Shown: positions 26,799-36,179, numbered from the stretch's first letter. The stretch is DNA of 64,000 bases from Phytoactinopolyspora limicola (GCF_011320225.1 NZ_JAAOEN010000002.1:496584-560583), one strand, 5' to 3'. The notes: generated from the letters alone by a model not told the origin. A program made the numbers and translations.

Positions 26799-27817
26799 GG
26801 TGGTTGACCTGGCGCCAGTTCCGGATACCGGCCCTGGCGGCCGCCGTTCTCCTGATCCTGGCCGGCGGGTACCTGCTGTCGTTGGGCAGCGATATCCGAG
26901 AGGCCTACGACACCTACCAGAGCCATTGCGACGATCCTGGCGACTGTGCCCGCGCCGAGAACGAGTTCCGGGAGTCCTACAAGAACACACTGTTGTTTCT
27001 CGCGGCTGGTCTCAACCTGATCCCCGTAGCCATCGGGACGTTCTGGGGGGCACCCCTGATCGCTCGGGAGTTGGAGACCGGCACTCACCGGCTGGTGTGG
27101 AACCAGACCGTCACCCGCCGGCGTTGGCTGCTGACCAAGCTGGCGATCATCGCCGTTGCCTGCGTGCTTGTGGCGGGTCTGACCAGCGCTATGTTGACCT
27201 GGGCGGCGGCACCGTACGACGAGGTCGCCCAGGATCGGTTCAGCACCCTGGTGTTCGGCGCGCGTCATATCGCTCCCATCGGCTACGCGGTTTTGGCCTT
27301 CACCCTGGGCGCGATCATTGGGCTGCTGATCCGCAGAACGCTCCCGGCCATGGCGGTCACCAGCGTCGTCGTCATCGCCATACAATTCGCGGCGCCCAAC
27401 TTCGTCCGCCCGGAACTCCTCTCGCCGGAGGCCGCGGCGGTGCCCATGACAGCCGAGACGATCAACCAGGCCACGAATCTGGGCAACATCACCGGCGGGG
27501 CCAGCATCGGCGGCGTGCAGGTGCCCGGCGCTCCCGACGCGTGGGTCAGCTCCACCAGCCCCTTACGGACCGCCGACGGCCAGCCCCTCGACAAGGCAAC
27601 GTTCAACGACTGTCTCGACACCCCGCCGGACACCGGTGCTGGGGGAAGGTTCGGCGATGCCGCGGTGTGTCTCGGAGATCTCGATCTCCACGTCGCCATC
27701 GAGTATCAGCCGGGCGAACGTTACTGGCCGCTCCAAGGGTTGGAGACCGGGTTGTTCCTCGCCCTCAGCGCGCTGCTCGCCTCGTTCGGTGTCTGGTACA
27801 TCCGACGTGTGAGCTGA
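26795..27817 (+). CDS. ABC-2-type transporter permease
   Basis: A 340-residue integral membrane protein starting MRWLTWRQFRIPALAAAVLL. It has a first helix, a roughly 50-residue extracytoplasmic loop with two cysteines (HCDDPGDCA), then four helices, and a second large outside loop (residues about 210-305) before the final helix. The cytoplasmic LIARELETGTHRLVWNQTVTRRRWLLTKL segment is the coupling region usual in ABC-2 permeases. It is the partner of the preceding ATPase. Two loop cysteines and a further CLD/VCLGD pair could form disulfides. Confidence 0.85.
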   Translation: MRWLTWRQFRIPALAAAVLLILAGGYLLSLGSDIREAYDTYQSHCDDPGDCARAENEFRESYKNTLLFLAAGLNLIPVAIGTFWGAPLIARELETGTHRLVWNQTVTRRRWLLTKLAIIAVACVLVAGLTSAMLTWAAAPYDEVAQDRFSTLVFGARHIAPIGYAVLAFTLGAIIGLLIRRTLPAMAVTSVVVIAIQFAAPNFVRPELLSPEAAAVPMTAETINQATNLGNITGGASIGGVQVPGAPDAWVSSTSPLRTADGQPLDKATFNDCLDTPPDTGAGGRFGDAAVCLGDLDLHVAIEYQPGERYWPLQGLETGLFLALSALLASFGVWYIRRVS

Positions 27818-27943
27818 CGCAGGACACCCGCACCCGGCGCGCAGTGCGGCCGGCTACCGGGCAACCAGTCGGCGCGGCACCTGGAAACTCGGCCGCCATT
27901 CGGGGTTCCGCGCCGACTGCTGGTAATCTGTGGGCGGTCCCTG

Positions 27944-28016
27944 GCCCTCGTAGCTCAGGGGATAGAGCGTCTGCCTCCGGAGCAGAAAGTCGCAGGTTCG
28001 AATCCTGCCGAGGGCA
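27944..28016 (+). tRNA. tRNA-Arg (anticodon CCG), copy 2
   Basis: Identical over all 73 bases to the tRNA at 21297, with the same CTCCGGA anticodon loop. The shared sequence also includes the CTGGTAAyCTGTGG promoter part upstream and CACCCACTGTGA downstream. No terminator hairpin like that of copy 1 is seen after it. Confidence 0.97.
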
Positions 28017-28144
28017 CCCACTGTGATATGGCTCTTCGGATCTCAGCAGGGGGCGTTGGTGCGCTGAACGCTCGCTGGAAACCGGCAACTGGGCCGATCG
28101 AGCGAGGACTCACCGCACCAAGCCGGTTGCTTCCCAACACCACC

Positions 28145-30346
28145 TCAGGCGACGTTGACATTCCTCCCACCGCCGGTCAGTTCGGGGGTGGTCGAGAGTT
28201 GGTCGCGTAGCTTCTCGCCCTCGACGTCGACGTTCGGCACGACGCGATCCAGCCAGCGCGGCAGCCACCAGGCTCCTTCGCCCAGCAACGTCAGCACGGC
28301 GGGCACGATGGTCATCCGCACGACGAACGCGTCGATGAAGATCGCGAAGGCCAGGGCGAAACTGATCTGCTTGATGAAGCCGTCTCCGAAGATGAACGCA
28401 CCGAAGACGCTGATCATGATGATCGCCGCCGCGGTGACCACCCGGGCCCCGTGCCGGAATCCAGTGACGACGGCCCGGGTAGCGGCCGCGCCGTGGACGT
28501 GTTCCTCGCGCATCCGGGTGACCAGGAACACCTGATAGTCCATGGCCAGCCCGAACACCACGCCGATCAAGACAACGGGCAGCAGGCTGATGATCGGGCC
28601 GGTCTGCTCGACCCCCAGGACGTCGGTGAGCCAGCCCCACTGGAACACCGCTACCGTCGCACCGAACGTGGCGCCCATCGTCACGAGGAAGCCGAGCGCC
28701 GCCTTCAGCGGCACCAGGATGGAGCGGAAGACCAGAATCATCAGCACGAACGACAGCCCGACCACCACCGCCAGGTACGGCGTCAGCGCGTCGCTCATCT
28801 TCTGGCTGAAGTCGATGGTGACGGCCGTCGAACCGGTCACTGACACCGTCGCCCCGGATTGAGCTTCGACCTCGGCGGACAGTGCGCGGATGTCACCGAC
28901 GAGGTCCTTCGTCTCCTCGGCGCCTGGCCCGGTCTGCGCGACGACCGAGATGATTCCCGTATCGCCAGTCTCGTCGACGGCAGCGGGCTCGGCCACCACG
29001 ACGTTGTCCAGCCCGCTGATCGAATCAGCGACGTGCGGCAGCACCGCGTCGACGGACCCGTCTCCGGCGGCATGTACGACGATCACCAGCGGGCCGTTGA
29101 AACCGGGACCGAACCCATCGGCCAGCAAGTCGTACGCCTGCCGTCGGGTGTCGTCCTCGGCGTAGCTGCCGTCATCGGGCAGGCCCAGCTCCATACTCAT
29201 CGCCGGGATCGTCAGCGTGCCGAGGGCTAGGAACGCGACCAGCAGTACGCGTAGCGGATGTGTCGTCACCATTCGCGCCCACGACAGGCCGAGGGTCTTG
29301 CCGTTACCCTCCGGATCGCGGGCCCGCAGACCCGGGATCCGGCCACCCAGGATCCGACGGCCGGCGAACCCGAACATCGCCGGCAGCATCGTCAGCGCCG
29401 TCAGCACCGCGAGGGCGACGGCGAAGGCGGCCGCGAGGCCCATCTCGGTCAGCACCGGGATCCCGACGACGGTCAGGCCCACCAGGGCGATCACGACGGT
29501 CATCCCCGCGAACACAACCGCGTTGCCCGCCGTGCCGACCGCCCGGCCGGCGGCGTCCTCTCGATCCCGGCCGGAGGTGAGTTCATGCCGGTACCGGGAG
29601 GCGATGAACAACGAGTAGTCGATGGCCAATGCCAGTCCCAGCATGAGCGCGAGGATCGTGGCGTCCTCCGACAGGTCGATGAACCGGGTAGCGATCGTGA
29701 TCAGCGAGAGGGTGATTCCCACTCCGACGACGGCGTTCAGCAGCGGCAGCCCAGCCGCGACGAAGGACCCGAAGGTGATGACCAGCACCACGGCCGCGAT
29801 GGCGAAGCCGATGAGCTCACCTATTTCTCCTTCGTCCATCTCGGGTTCGGCCACGCCGCCGCCGACCTCGACGATCAGGCCGGCGTCGCGACCGCTGTCG
29901 ACCACCTCCAGCAGCGCGGCCTGTTCCTCCGAGGTGATGACCGAGGACTCGAACGTGACCTCGGCGTACGCCACGTCACCGGCCGGCGAGATGGCCGCCG
30001 CCTCGAACGGATCGGTCACATGCGCCAGGCCAGGCAACTGCTTGATCTCACCGATCACCGACTCGATCGCCTGCTCGTGGCCGGCGTCGGTCAACGTCTC
30101 GCCGTCGGGCGCCGCGAACACCACCCGGCCGCTCGCGCCGCTCGCGGCCATCTCGGGGAAACGTTCGTCGAGCAGGTCCATCGCTTCACTCGACTCCGTA
30201 CCCGGGATGTCGAACGATTCGACGGGCTCCTCGTCGGTCGCTCCCGCGCCGATCAGCGCCAGTACAAGAAGTATCAGCCAGCCGGCGGCGACCGCCCAGC
30301 GACGCCGGAACGCGAACCTGCCCAGCCGGTAGAGAAAGGTTGCCAT
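28145..30346 (-). CDS. MMPL/RND-family transporter
   Basis: A 733-residue inner-membrane exporter with two similar halves. Each has a first helix, an extracytoplasmic domain (about 45-185 and 400-540) and five helices. The proton-relay motifs are present as ALAIDYSLFIASRYRHEL in the first half and GLAMDYQVFLVTRMREEHV in the second. Such transporters in actinobacteria move lipids or hydrophobic compounds across the membrane using the proton gradient. The divergent TetR at 30481 lies just upstream and may regulate it, although the visible TetR operators are on the other side of that gene. Confidence 0.9.
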   Translation of the reverse strand: MATFLYRLGRFAFRRRWAVAAGWLILLVLALIGAGATDEEPVESFDIPGTESSEAMDLLDERFPEMAASGASGRVVFAAPDGETLTDAGHEQAIESVIGEIKQLPGLAHVTDPFEAAAISPAGDVAYAEVTFESSVITSEEQAALLEVVDSGRDAGLIVEVGGGVAEPEMDEGEIGELIGFAIAAVVLVITFGSFVAAGLPLLNAVVGVGITLSLITIATRFIDLSEDATILALMLGLALAIDYSLFIASRYRHELTSGRDREDAAGRAVGTAGNAVVFAGMTVVIALVGLTVVGIPVLTEMGLAAAFAVALAVLTALTMLPAMFGFAGRRILGGRIPGLRARDPEGNGKTLGLSWARMVTTHPLRVLLVAFLALGTLTIPAMSMELGLPDDGSYAEDDTRRQAYDLLADGFGPGFNGPLVIVVHAAGDGSVDAVLPHVADSISGLDNVVVAEPAAVDETGDTGIISVVAQTGPGAEETKDLVGDIRALSAEVEAQSGATVSVTGSTAVTIDFSQKMSDALTPYLAVVVGLSFVLMILVFRSILVPLKAALGFLVTMGATFGATVAVFQWGWLTDVLGVEQTGPIISLLPVVLIGVVFGLAMDYQVFLVTRMREEHVHGAAATRAVVTGFRHGARVVTAAAIIMISVFGAFIFGDGFIKQISFALAFAIFIDAFVVRMTIVPAVLTLLGEGAWWLPRWLDRVVPNVDVEGEKLRDQLSTTPELTGGGRNVNVA

Positions 30347-30450
30347 GGGCCAACCGTCGTCGTTCTCGCCGGTGGCCGGCGTCGGCCGATCGAGTGATCG
30401 TGCTCAGGTTTCTCCGGGCCGCGTACATCCTTCGATTGACGTGTCAGCAC

Positions 30451-30478
30451 GGCGGGAACGCAGCACGCGTTCCCCGCC
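30451..30478 (-). terminator. Hairpin after the TetR gene
   Basis: Stem GGCGGGAACGC with GCGTTCCCCGCC (one bulged base) and a short loop immediately after the TetR stop codon. No clear T-run is present, as is common in high-GC actinobacteria. It probably ends tetR transcription before the MMPL promoter. Confidence 0.5.
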
Positions 30479-30480
30479 CG

Positions 30481-31047
30481 CTATGGAGTGTCGTCGTGAA
30501 CGTGGTGGCCGTGCAGGAGTGCTTGGGCCATTGCTTTGGCTTGCCGCGCGGGCCGGCTCGATCGCTCGTAGAGTTCGGTGACGGTGGCGCCGTCCATCAG
30601 GAGAAGGAGTTGTCGGGCCAGCTCCATGTCGTCGGGGTAGCCAGCGTCGACGAGCAACGTACGCAGGTAATCGGCGACCGCATCTTTGTGGGCGGTAGCC
30701 ATGGCCCGGATGGTGCTGTCGGGTTCGGCGACCTCGGCGATGGCGTTGATGAAGGCGCAGCCGCGGAAGTCAGAGGTCTCGGCGTGTTCGATGAGTGCGT
30801 CGAAGACCGCCAGCGGGGTGCCGCCGAGGGCGGAGGTTCGTTCGGTGAGCCAGCTGCGGTAGCGCTCGTCGTATCCACGCAGCATGGTCACCACGAGGTC
30901 GTCCTTACTAGCGAAGTGCCGGTAGAACGACGCGCGCCCGACTCCCGAGACGGAGAGCAGCCGCTCCAGGCCGACGGCGCGGATGCCCTCCGCATAGAAC
31001 AGTTTCTCCGCGGCGCGAAGGAGTCGGTCACGTGCGTGGGTGGGCAT
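30481..31047 (-). CDS. TetR-family transcriptional repressor
   Basis: A 188-residue regulator starting MPTHARDRLLRAAEKLFYAEGIRAVGLERLLSVSGVGRASFYRHFASKDDL, the canonical TetR helix-turn-helix, followed by an all-helical ligand domain with GCAFINAIAEVAE, a motif of the AcrR/TetR_C subgroup. AGGAGG precedes ATG 31047. It is divergent from the MFS gene, and two matching operator sites lie between them. The expected action is repression of itself and the pump until a drug-like ligand binds. Confidence 0.92.
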   Translation of the reverse strand: MPTHARDRLLRAAEKLFYAEGIRAVGLERLLSVSGVGRASFYRHFASKDDLVVTMLRGYDERYRSWLTERTSALGGTPLAVFDALIEHAETSDFRGCAFINAIAEVAEPDSTIRAMATAHKDAVADYLRTLLVDAGYPDDMELARQLLLLMDGATVTELYERSSRPARQAKAMAQALLHGHHVHDDTP

Positions 31048-31071
31048 CGGTCGGCCTCCTTTGACATAAAT

Positions 31072-31112
31072 GGGACCGATCGGTACCGTCAGGAACGGAA
31101 CCGATCGATACC
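31072..31112. promoter_or_regulatory. Tandem TetR operators
   Basis: Two near-identical dyads, GGGACCGATCGGTACC (core 31075-31084) and GAACCGATCGATACC (core 31100-31109), lie 25 bases apart in the divergent tetR/MFS promoter. The shared pattern is ACCGATCGxTxCC with dyad symmetry, as expected for dimeric TetR proteins. Confidence 0.75.
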
Positions 31113-31170
31113 ATCCTAGTGCGTGTGGGCTTGCCGGCGCACACCCTCGTGGCGCAGAGAGGCAGAGCGC

Positions 31171-32427
31171 ATGGTCCATTCGCCGAAAACCGAGCCGGAC
31201 CCGCAGGCATCAGCAGCGGGTATGGGGCGCGTCGCCGTACTGGCGCTGGGAGTATTCGCCGTTGGCACCGGAGAGTTCGTGCTGGCCGGCCTGCTACCGA
31301 TGCTGGTCGATGCCTTCGACGTGTCGGTGGCCCGGGCCGGGCAGATCATTACGGTGTTCGCGCTGACCTGTGCGGTGAGTGCGCCGGTACTGACCACACT
31401 GACCGCAACGTGGCGTCGTCGTACGGTACTGGTGACAGCGATCATGATCTACCTCCTCGGGGCCGCCGGCACTGCGCTGGCCGGTTCGTACGGACAGATC
31501 ATCGCCGCTCAGATCGTCGCCGCGGCCGGCGTCGGGTTGTACATCCCGAACGCCTCGGTCACCGCGGCCACCTTGGTTGCTCCACGGCTATACGGCCGAG
31601 CGATCGCGCTGGTAGTGACCGGCTTCACCGCCGCCGTTGCCTTCGGCGCCCCACTGGGTACCGCCCTGGGCGGACTGCTGGACTGGCGGGCCACCATGTG
31701 GTTCACGGCCGCCCTCGCGCTCGTCGGCCTGGCTGGCGTCTTGGCCTTCGTCCCCGGCGACGTGCGGGTAACCTCGGCCGGTGGCTTGCGCGCACGCCTG
31801 CAACCTTTGAGCGATCGCCGCGTACTGGCACTGTTGGCGACGACGCTAGTCGCCTTCACCGCCGTGTTCATTCCCTACACCTACATCGGCGTCATCTACG
31901 CGCCGGCCACCGGTGACAGCGCGGTGGCGCTAGCGGTGCTGATGTTCACCGGCGGCGTTGCCGGCGCCATAGGCAACCTTGCAGCCGGGTTCTTCACCGA
32001 CCGGATCGGCGGGGCCCGTGTGGTGACCGTCGCGCTGATCTGGCTGGCCACGGGCCTCGTCCTGGTGCCGCTAGCGACCTCGCACTTCGGCGCCGCACTC
32101 GCGATGATCGCGTTGTACGTGATGGCCGCATTCGCCATCACCACTCCCCAACAGCACCGGCTGATCGCGGTCCGCCCCGAAGCCACGCCGGTTGTGTTGT
32201 CGTTGAACCAGAGCGTGTTGTACCTGGCGATCGCGATGTCCGGTCTTCTTGGGGCGGCCGGGATCGGACTGGTCGGCGCCCGATACGTCAGTCTGCTCGC
32301 CGCTCTACTGGCGCTGCTGGCTCTGGGGCTGTCCCACATCGCCCATCGACTGGCTGGCGGGTCACCGGACCCGAAAGGAACCGCGACCGTCGACGGGTCC
32401 CTGACATCAACGTCGATGGCTCGGTAG
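31171..32427 (+). CDS. MFS efflux transporter (DHA1-like)
   Basis: A 418-residue, 12-helix transporter beginning with a hydrophilic leader and then MGRVAVLALGVFAVGTGEFVLAGLLPMLVDAFDVSVARAG, the opening typical of the arabinose-efflux/chloramphenicol-type AraJ-Cml subfamily. AGAGAGG lies before ATG 31171. The motif GALGGLLDW-like TALGGLLDWRATMWFTAA matches helix 5 motif C. It is regulated by the adjacent TetR through the operators at 31072-31112. The substrate is unknown. Confidence 0.88.
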   Translation: MVHSPKTEPDPQASAAGMGRVAVLALGVFAVGTGEFVLAGLLPMLVDAFDVSVARAGQIITVFALTCAVSAPVLTTLTATWRRRTVLVTAIMIYLLGAAGTALAGSYGQIIAAQIVAAAGVGLYIPNASVTAATLVAPRLYGRAIALVVTGFTAAVAFGAPLGTALGGLLDWRATMWFTAALALVGLAGVLAFVPGDVRVTSAGGLRARLQPLSDRRVLALLATTLVAFTAVFIPYTYIGVIYAPATGDSAVALAVLMFTGGVAGAIGNLAAGFFTDRIGGARVVTVALIWLATGLVLVPLATSHFGAALAMIALYVMAAFAITTPQQHRLIAVRPEATPVVLSLNQSVLYLAIAMSGLLGAAGIGLVGARYVSLLAALLALLALGLSHIAHRLAGGSPDPKGTATVDGSLTSTSMAR

Positions 32428-32438
32428 GTCCGGAGGAT

Positions 32439-32480
32439 CTTCCGACATCACGGTGGCGATGGCCACCCCGATGTCGGAAG
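32439..32480. terminator. Bidirectional hairpin between convergent MFS and EamA genes
   Basis: An 11-base-pair stem CTTCCGACATC/GATGTCGGAAG with a 20-base loop that contains a smaller inner dyad (GGTGGCGATGGCCACC). It lies between two convergent stops and fits a shared terminator. Confidence 0.7.
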
Positions 32481-32496
32481 CTCCGCGGCCCGGGGC

Positions 32497-33387
32497 TCAG
32501 GTCGTTACCCGCCCAGGTTCATCCTGCGGCTGTGGCCCGCGGTTGCGGGCAGTAGCGATCACCGACCCGGCAAGGATGAGACCGAAGCCGAGTGCGATGG
32601 TCACGGTGAACGGCTCATCGAGAACGAGAACACCGAGCGTCACCGCCACCGCCGGGTTCACGTACGTGATGACGGTGGCCCGCGCCGGTCCCACCTCCGC
32701 GATCAGCCGGTAGAAGACTAGGAAGGCCGTGGCCGTGCAGATGACCGCCAGACCCCCCGCGGAGAGCCACACAGACGTGCTCAACGGCTCGGACGGCCAC
32801 TGGGCCAGCCCTACCGGGGTGTAGAGAAGTGCCGCGATGGTCAGCGACGCCGCCATCACCCCGAGCCCCGGGAGTCCCGCCAGGTACCGGGCCAGGATCA
32901 GCGGTCCTACGGCGTAGCTGATGACCACACCACCCACCGCCGCCACCGACCACAGGTTCGACGCACCGATGTCGAAACCGACGAGGGCCGCAACCCCTGC
33001 GAACCCCACGAGCAGCCCCGCCACTCTGCGGCGATCTACCCGTTCATGGCCGGTGACAGTGACAAGAATGGCCCCGACCAATGGCACGGCGGCGATGAGA
33101 AGGCCCGTCAACGAACTCGACAGCTCTTGCTGGGCATGCCCCAATAAGAACCATGGGATGCAGATCTCGATGATGGTGAAGGCAAGCAGCGGCCGCCAGT
33201 GCTTCAGGACCGGCCGCAGCAGACCCCGGGCTAACGCCACCGGCAGCAGCAGGACAGCGGCTACCGCGGTTCGGGCGAAGACCAACGAGGCGGGCGACAA
33301 CTCTTCGACGGCGACCGCGATGAACAGATAGGGAACACCCCAGATCAAGCTCATCGAGATGAACAGCAGCCACCCGCGACGCGACAT
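32497..33387 (-). CDS. EamA/DMT-superfamily permease
   Basis: A 296-residue protein of ten predicted helices in two repeated five-helix EamA halves, starting MSRRGWLLFISMSLIWGVPYLFIAVAVEE. AGGAG before ATG 33387 decides the start. Hallmarks are FARTAVAAVLLLPVAL in the first half and VGPARATVITYVNPAVAVTLGVLVLDEPFT at the end of the second half, the classic RhaT/YdcZ-like signature. It is a drug/metabolite-type exporter of unknown substrate, alone in its transcription unit. Confidence 0.9.
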   Translation of the reverse strand: MSRRGWLLFISMSLIWGVPYLFIAVAVEELSPASLVFARTAVAAVLLLPVALARGLLRPVLKHWRPLLAFTIIEICIPWFLLGHAQQELSSSLTGLLIAAVPLVGAILVTVTGHERVDRRRVAGLLVGFAGVAALVGFDIGASNLWSVAAVGGVVISYAVGPLILARYLAGLPGLGVMAASLTIAALLYTPVGLAQWPSEPLSTSVWLSAGGLAVICTATAFLVFYRLIAEVGPARATVITYVNPAVAVTLGVLVLDEPFTVTIALGFGLILAGSVIATARNRGPQPQDEPGRVTT

Positions 33388-33542
33388 AACAGACTCCTCG
33401 CTTTCAGGCGCTGGCGCCACCCGTCGGGCGGCCGGGATCAAGCATGCACGACGGCAGCAAAAGTGGCAATGACGCCTGACATAAGTGTTCACCCGTGATG
33501 ATCGGGAGATTTGTTCAGCGTCCCGGAATTCGGATGGACGCA

Positions 33543-33579
33543 GTTCGGCCCGCCCCAGTGAACTCGGGGCGGGCCGAAC
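33543..33579 (-). terminator. Terminator of the LPDTG protease gene
   Basis: A perfect 14-base-pair GC-rich stem GTTCGGCCCGCCCC/GGGGCGGGCCGAAC with a nine-base loop, about 40 bases after the protease stop. It lacks a clear T-run, as usual in this group. Confidence 0.75.
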
Positions 33580-33618
33580 GGTGTAACCGCTGTGGATCAG
33601 CGCCTAAGGCACTGGTCT

Positions 33619-35877
33619 TCAGACGGCGGCGGTGTTACGACGAGCGCGGAGCGCGATCGCGGCGCCACCGGCAGCCAGCAGGCCGACGCCGACCAGGATG
33701 ATCGGCAGCGTGCTCGAACCGGTGTCGGGCAGCTCGGTGTCATCGTCGTCGTCATCGTCGTCCCGGGTGACGACCGTGAAGTCGACCGAGGCCTCCGAGT
33801 CGGTCAGCTCCGGGTCGCCATCCTCGACGGTGGCGAAGGCGGTGAACGTGTACTCGCCGTCCGCCAGCGCCTCGTCGGGGGTGAAGGACCAGTTGCCGTC
33901 CTCGTCGATCTCGAACTCACCTTCCCAGGTGACCATGTCCTCGTCCTCGTCAGCCGGAACGGCTTCGTCGGACGCGGCGCTGAGGGTGGCCTCCTCGTCG
34001 GCCTGGCTCAGGGTGCCCTCGATCTGCAGCCCGATCAGAGCGCCGGGGAACGAGGTGCCCTCGAAGACGACGTCACCAGCAACCTCGTCGCCCTCAGCCG
34101 GGACCGTGATGCTGACCGACGGCAAGGTGATGCCGAGGTCGGACACAACCACGCTCTGCACGTCGTCGCCGGCTACCTGCGTCACGGTGGCGTCGAAACG
34201 CTGACCGCGCGGCAGGTTGGACTCGGGCGAGAGCTCCCAGGTGCCGTCGTCGGCGACAGTGGTGTCACCGAACTCGTTGTCGCCCACCGTCAGCGAGACA
34301 TCGGCGCCGGGCTCACCGGTGCCCTCGAACGGCGGACGCGGGTTGCTGGTGGTCTGGCCGTCGTTCGGCGAGTCCACAACAAGCGGCTCGACGTCGGGCT
34401 CAGGCTCGCCCTCGGTCACCGTGAAGGAGCCGCTGGCGACACCGGACTGCGAGAAGTTGCCGTAGAAGGCCTGCGCCTCGTAGGCGTATTCCGCGCCGAC
34501 CTCGAGCTCGTCGTCCAACGAGATGGCGAAGGTGCCGTTGGCGGTCAGGTCCGCCTCGAAGTCACCCAGCTCGTCGATGCTGACCTCAACCCGGTGGTTG
34601 GCACCAGCGTTGTCGACCGAACCCTCGATGGTGGTGCCGGCCTCGCTCGTCAGCGCCTCGTCGATGGACGGGTCGTTGACGTCGACGTTCAGCTCCCACT
34701 CGGCGCCGTAAAGCCCGAAGGCGCTGAACTCGGAGCCGCCGTCCGGGCCCTCGACCGCGTAACCGATACCCCAGCCGGACTGGTCGCAGCTGGAGAAGGT
34801 GGAGCCGGAGTTGACACCCAGGGCGTAGTTACCAACAACGATGGAGCCACCGCTGTCGCCGCCCAGCATGCAGGCGTCGAAGATGAAGCCGGTGACGGTC
34901 TCGCCGCTACCGAATTCGACCGACCGCTCGGCCTCCGAGATCGTGCCGCAGGTCCAGCCGGAGGTGGCGCCGGACTTGCAGGCCTCGGCGCCAACGACGG
35001 CACCGATGGAGTCATAGACGGTGACGGTCTCGTCGTCAGGGTGGCCAGTGCTGCCGCCCCAACCCGCCACCAGCGGAGCACCCTCCCAGGCGCTGCCGGT
35101 CACGTTGATCAGACCACCGTCGTGGCCGTCGAAGCCCGGGCCGAAGTTGAACGAACCGCCGGCGACCTCACCGACGTGCTCACCCGGGATCTCGCCCCAG
35201 ATGTCGTCATCGACCATGATCGGAGCGTCGAGCTCCAGGTGGTACGCCGGGATGTCGAACTCGTCGTAGTCGTCGTCGACACCACAGTGGCCCGCGGTGA
35301 AGAACTGGTCGGCGCCACCGGAGGTGTAGCCACTGAACCCGACCGAACAACGCAGGAAGCCACCGAAGTGGTCGTCGTCGTCAAGCGGGAAGTAGTAGCC
35401 GTAACCACCCTTGTGGTCGCGCTTCAGCTCCCAGTCGTAACCGGAGTAGTCACCAGACTCGGGCTCTCCGACCTTGACGTTGGCGCCGACCGCTACGGCC
35501 GCGTCGACGTCCGCGTCGGCGGACACGTAGATGGTGACGTCCTGGCCGTCGATGGCCACGCCCTCGATGCCCACGCCGGCAGCACTGAGGCTGGCGGCGA
35601 CCTCGGACGCGGACTTGGCGGCCTCGGCGTTGGCCAGGTACTGCTCGGCCGAGATGCCTAGGTCGCGCTGGATTGCATCTTTGAGGCCGGACGGCAAAGC
35701 CGCCGCCTGCGCAGCGAAGTCCGCGGCCTCAAAGGTCTCTAATGCTGCTTCTGGTGTGGATTCGTCTGCGTACGCGACGCCGGTGACGGCGAATGCGCCC
35801 GTACCGACGAGCGCCGAAGCGGCCACAACGCTGGCCAACCTCCGGGCGCCGCGATAGCGGCCCATGGAGTTACTCAC
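33619..35877 (-). CDS. Secreted S1 (streptogrisin-like) protease with LPXTG cell-wall anchor
   Basis: A 752-residue secreted serine protease. Order: signal peptide (to about 37, AYA-DE), an alpha-lytic/streptogrisin-type propeptide region (about 45-140, LPSGLKDAIQRDLGISAEQY), then the catalytic domain with H197 (TAGHC), D253 (GHDGG) and S342 (GGDSGG). After it come Ig-like/Big repeats rich in Asp and Glu (about 385-690), an eight-Asp run and a sorting signal LPDTG (716-720), a hydrophobic helix and RARRN tail. GTG 35877 has GGAG six bases upstream. The protein would be covalently attached to peptidoglycan by a sortase. A paralogue with a broken active site is directly upstream. Confidence 0.92.
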   Translation of the reverse strand: MSNSMGRYRGARRLASVVAASALVGTGAFAVTGVAYADESTPEAALETFEAADFAAQAAALPSGLKDAIQRDLGISAEQYLANAEAAKSASEVAASLSAAGVGIEGVAIDGQDVTIYVSADADVDAAVAVGANVKVGEPESGDYSGYDWELKRDHKGGYGYYFPLDDDDHFGGFLRCSVGFSGYTSGGADQFFTAGHCGVDDDYDEFDIPAYHLELDAPIMVDDDIWGEIPGEHVGEVAGGSFNFGPGFDGHDGGLINVTGSAWEGAPLVAGWGGSTGHPDDETVTVYDSIGAVVGAEACKSGATSGWTCGTISEAERSVEFGSGETVTGFIFDACMLGGDSGGSIVVGNYALGVNSGSTFSSCDQSGWGIGYAVEGPDGGSEFSAFGLYGAEWELNVDVNDPSIDEALTSEAGTTIEGSVDNAGANHRVEVSIDELGDFEADLTANGTFAISLDDELEVGAEYAYEAQAFYGNFSQSGVASGSFTVTEGEPEPDVEPLVVDSPNDGQTTSNPRPPFEGTGEPGADVSLTVGDNEFGDTTVADDGTWELSPESNLPRGQRFDATVTQVAGDDVQSVVVSDLGITLPSVSITVPAEGDEVAGDVVFEGTSFPGALIGLQIEGTLSQADEEATLSAASDEAVPADEDEDMVTWEGEFEIDEDGNWSFTPDEALADGEYTFTAFATVEDGDPELTDSEASVDFTVVTRDDDDDDDDTELPDTGSSTLPIILVGVGLLAAGGAAIALRARRNTAAV

Positions 35878-36179
35878 GCATGTCTCCAGTTCTTAGTCAT
35901 GAAACATCGTTTCCGGATGCCCTCGCCACCACGGCGGCGCTCCACCGGCACGTGCCGATGAACCGGAACCGCAGTCACGGTACCGGACTAGGCCTGTGGA
36001 TAGCACCTGCCCCCTCGGACCGTTTTCGGTAAACATTTGGTAACGAAGACCCTTGTTGGGGAACCCACACACCATAGCCTGCGAAATGGTAATGGAGTGA
36101 TGAAAGTGCATTAAAGTGATGATATTTGCCGTTATGTCTGATTCGCCCTAGTTCTTGAGGGCTCCGGTTCGAGGGTGCG
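35878..36179. other. Promoter region between the two protease paralogues
   Basis: About 300 bases without a credible gene. The part at 36025-36150 is unusually AT-rich and contains repeated AGTGATGA units (in GGAGTGATGAAAG and AAAGTGATGATAT). The intact protease therefore most likely has its own promoter here rather than relying on read-through from the upstream paralogue. Confidence 0.5.

Noticed and set aside
21297-28016. Integrated phage or ICE at tRNA-Arg
   Set aside because: The flanking copies are whole tRNA genes, not partial attachment sites, and the interval has no integrase, excisionase, relaxase or phage gene.
29258-30397. A 379-codon plus-strand frame antisense to the MMPL transporter
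   Set aside because: It is low-complexity Arg/Gly/Asp-rich shadow sequence with no domain, whereas the transporter on the other strand is certain.
35893-36111. A 72-codon frame between the proteases
   Set aside because: It lies in an AT-rich promoter-like region, has no ribosome site and resembles nothing known.
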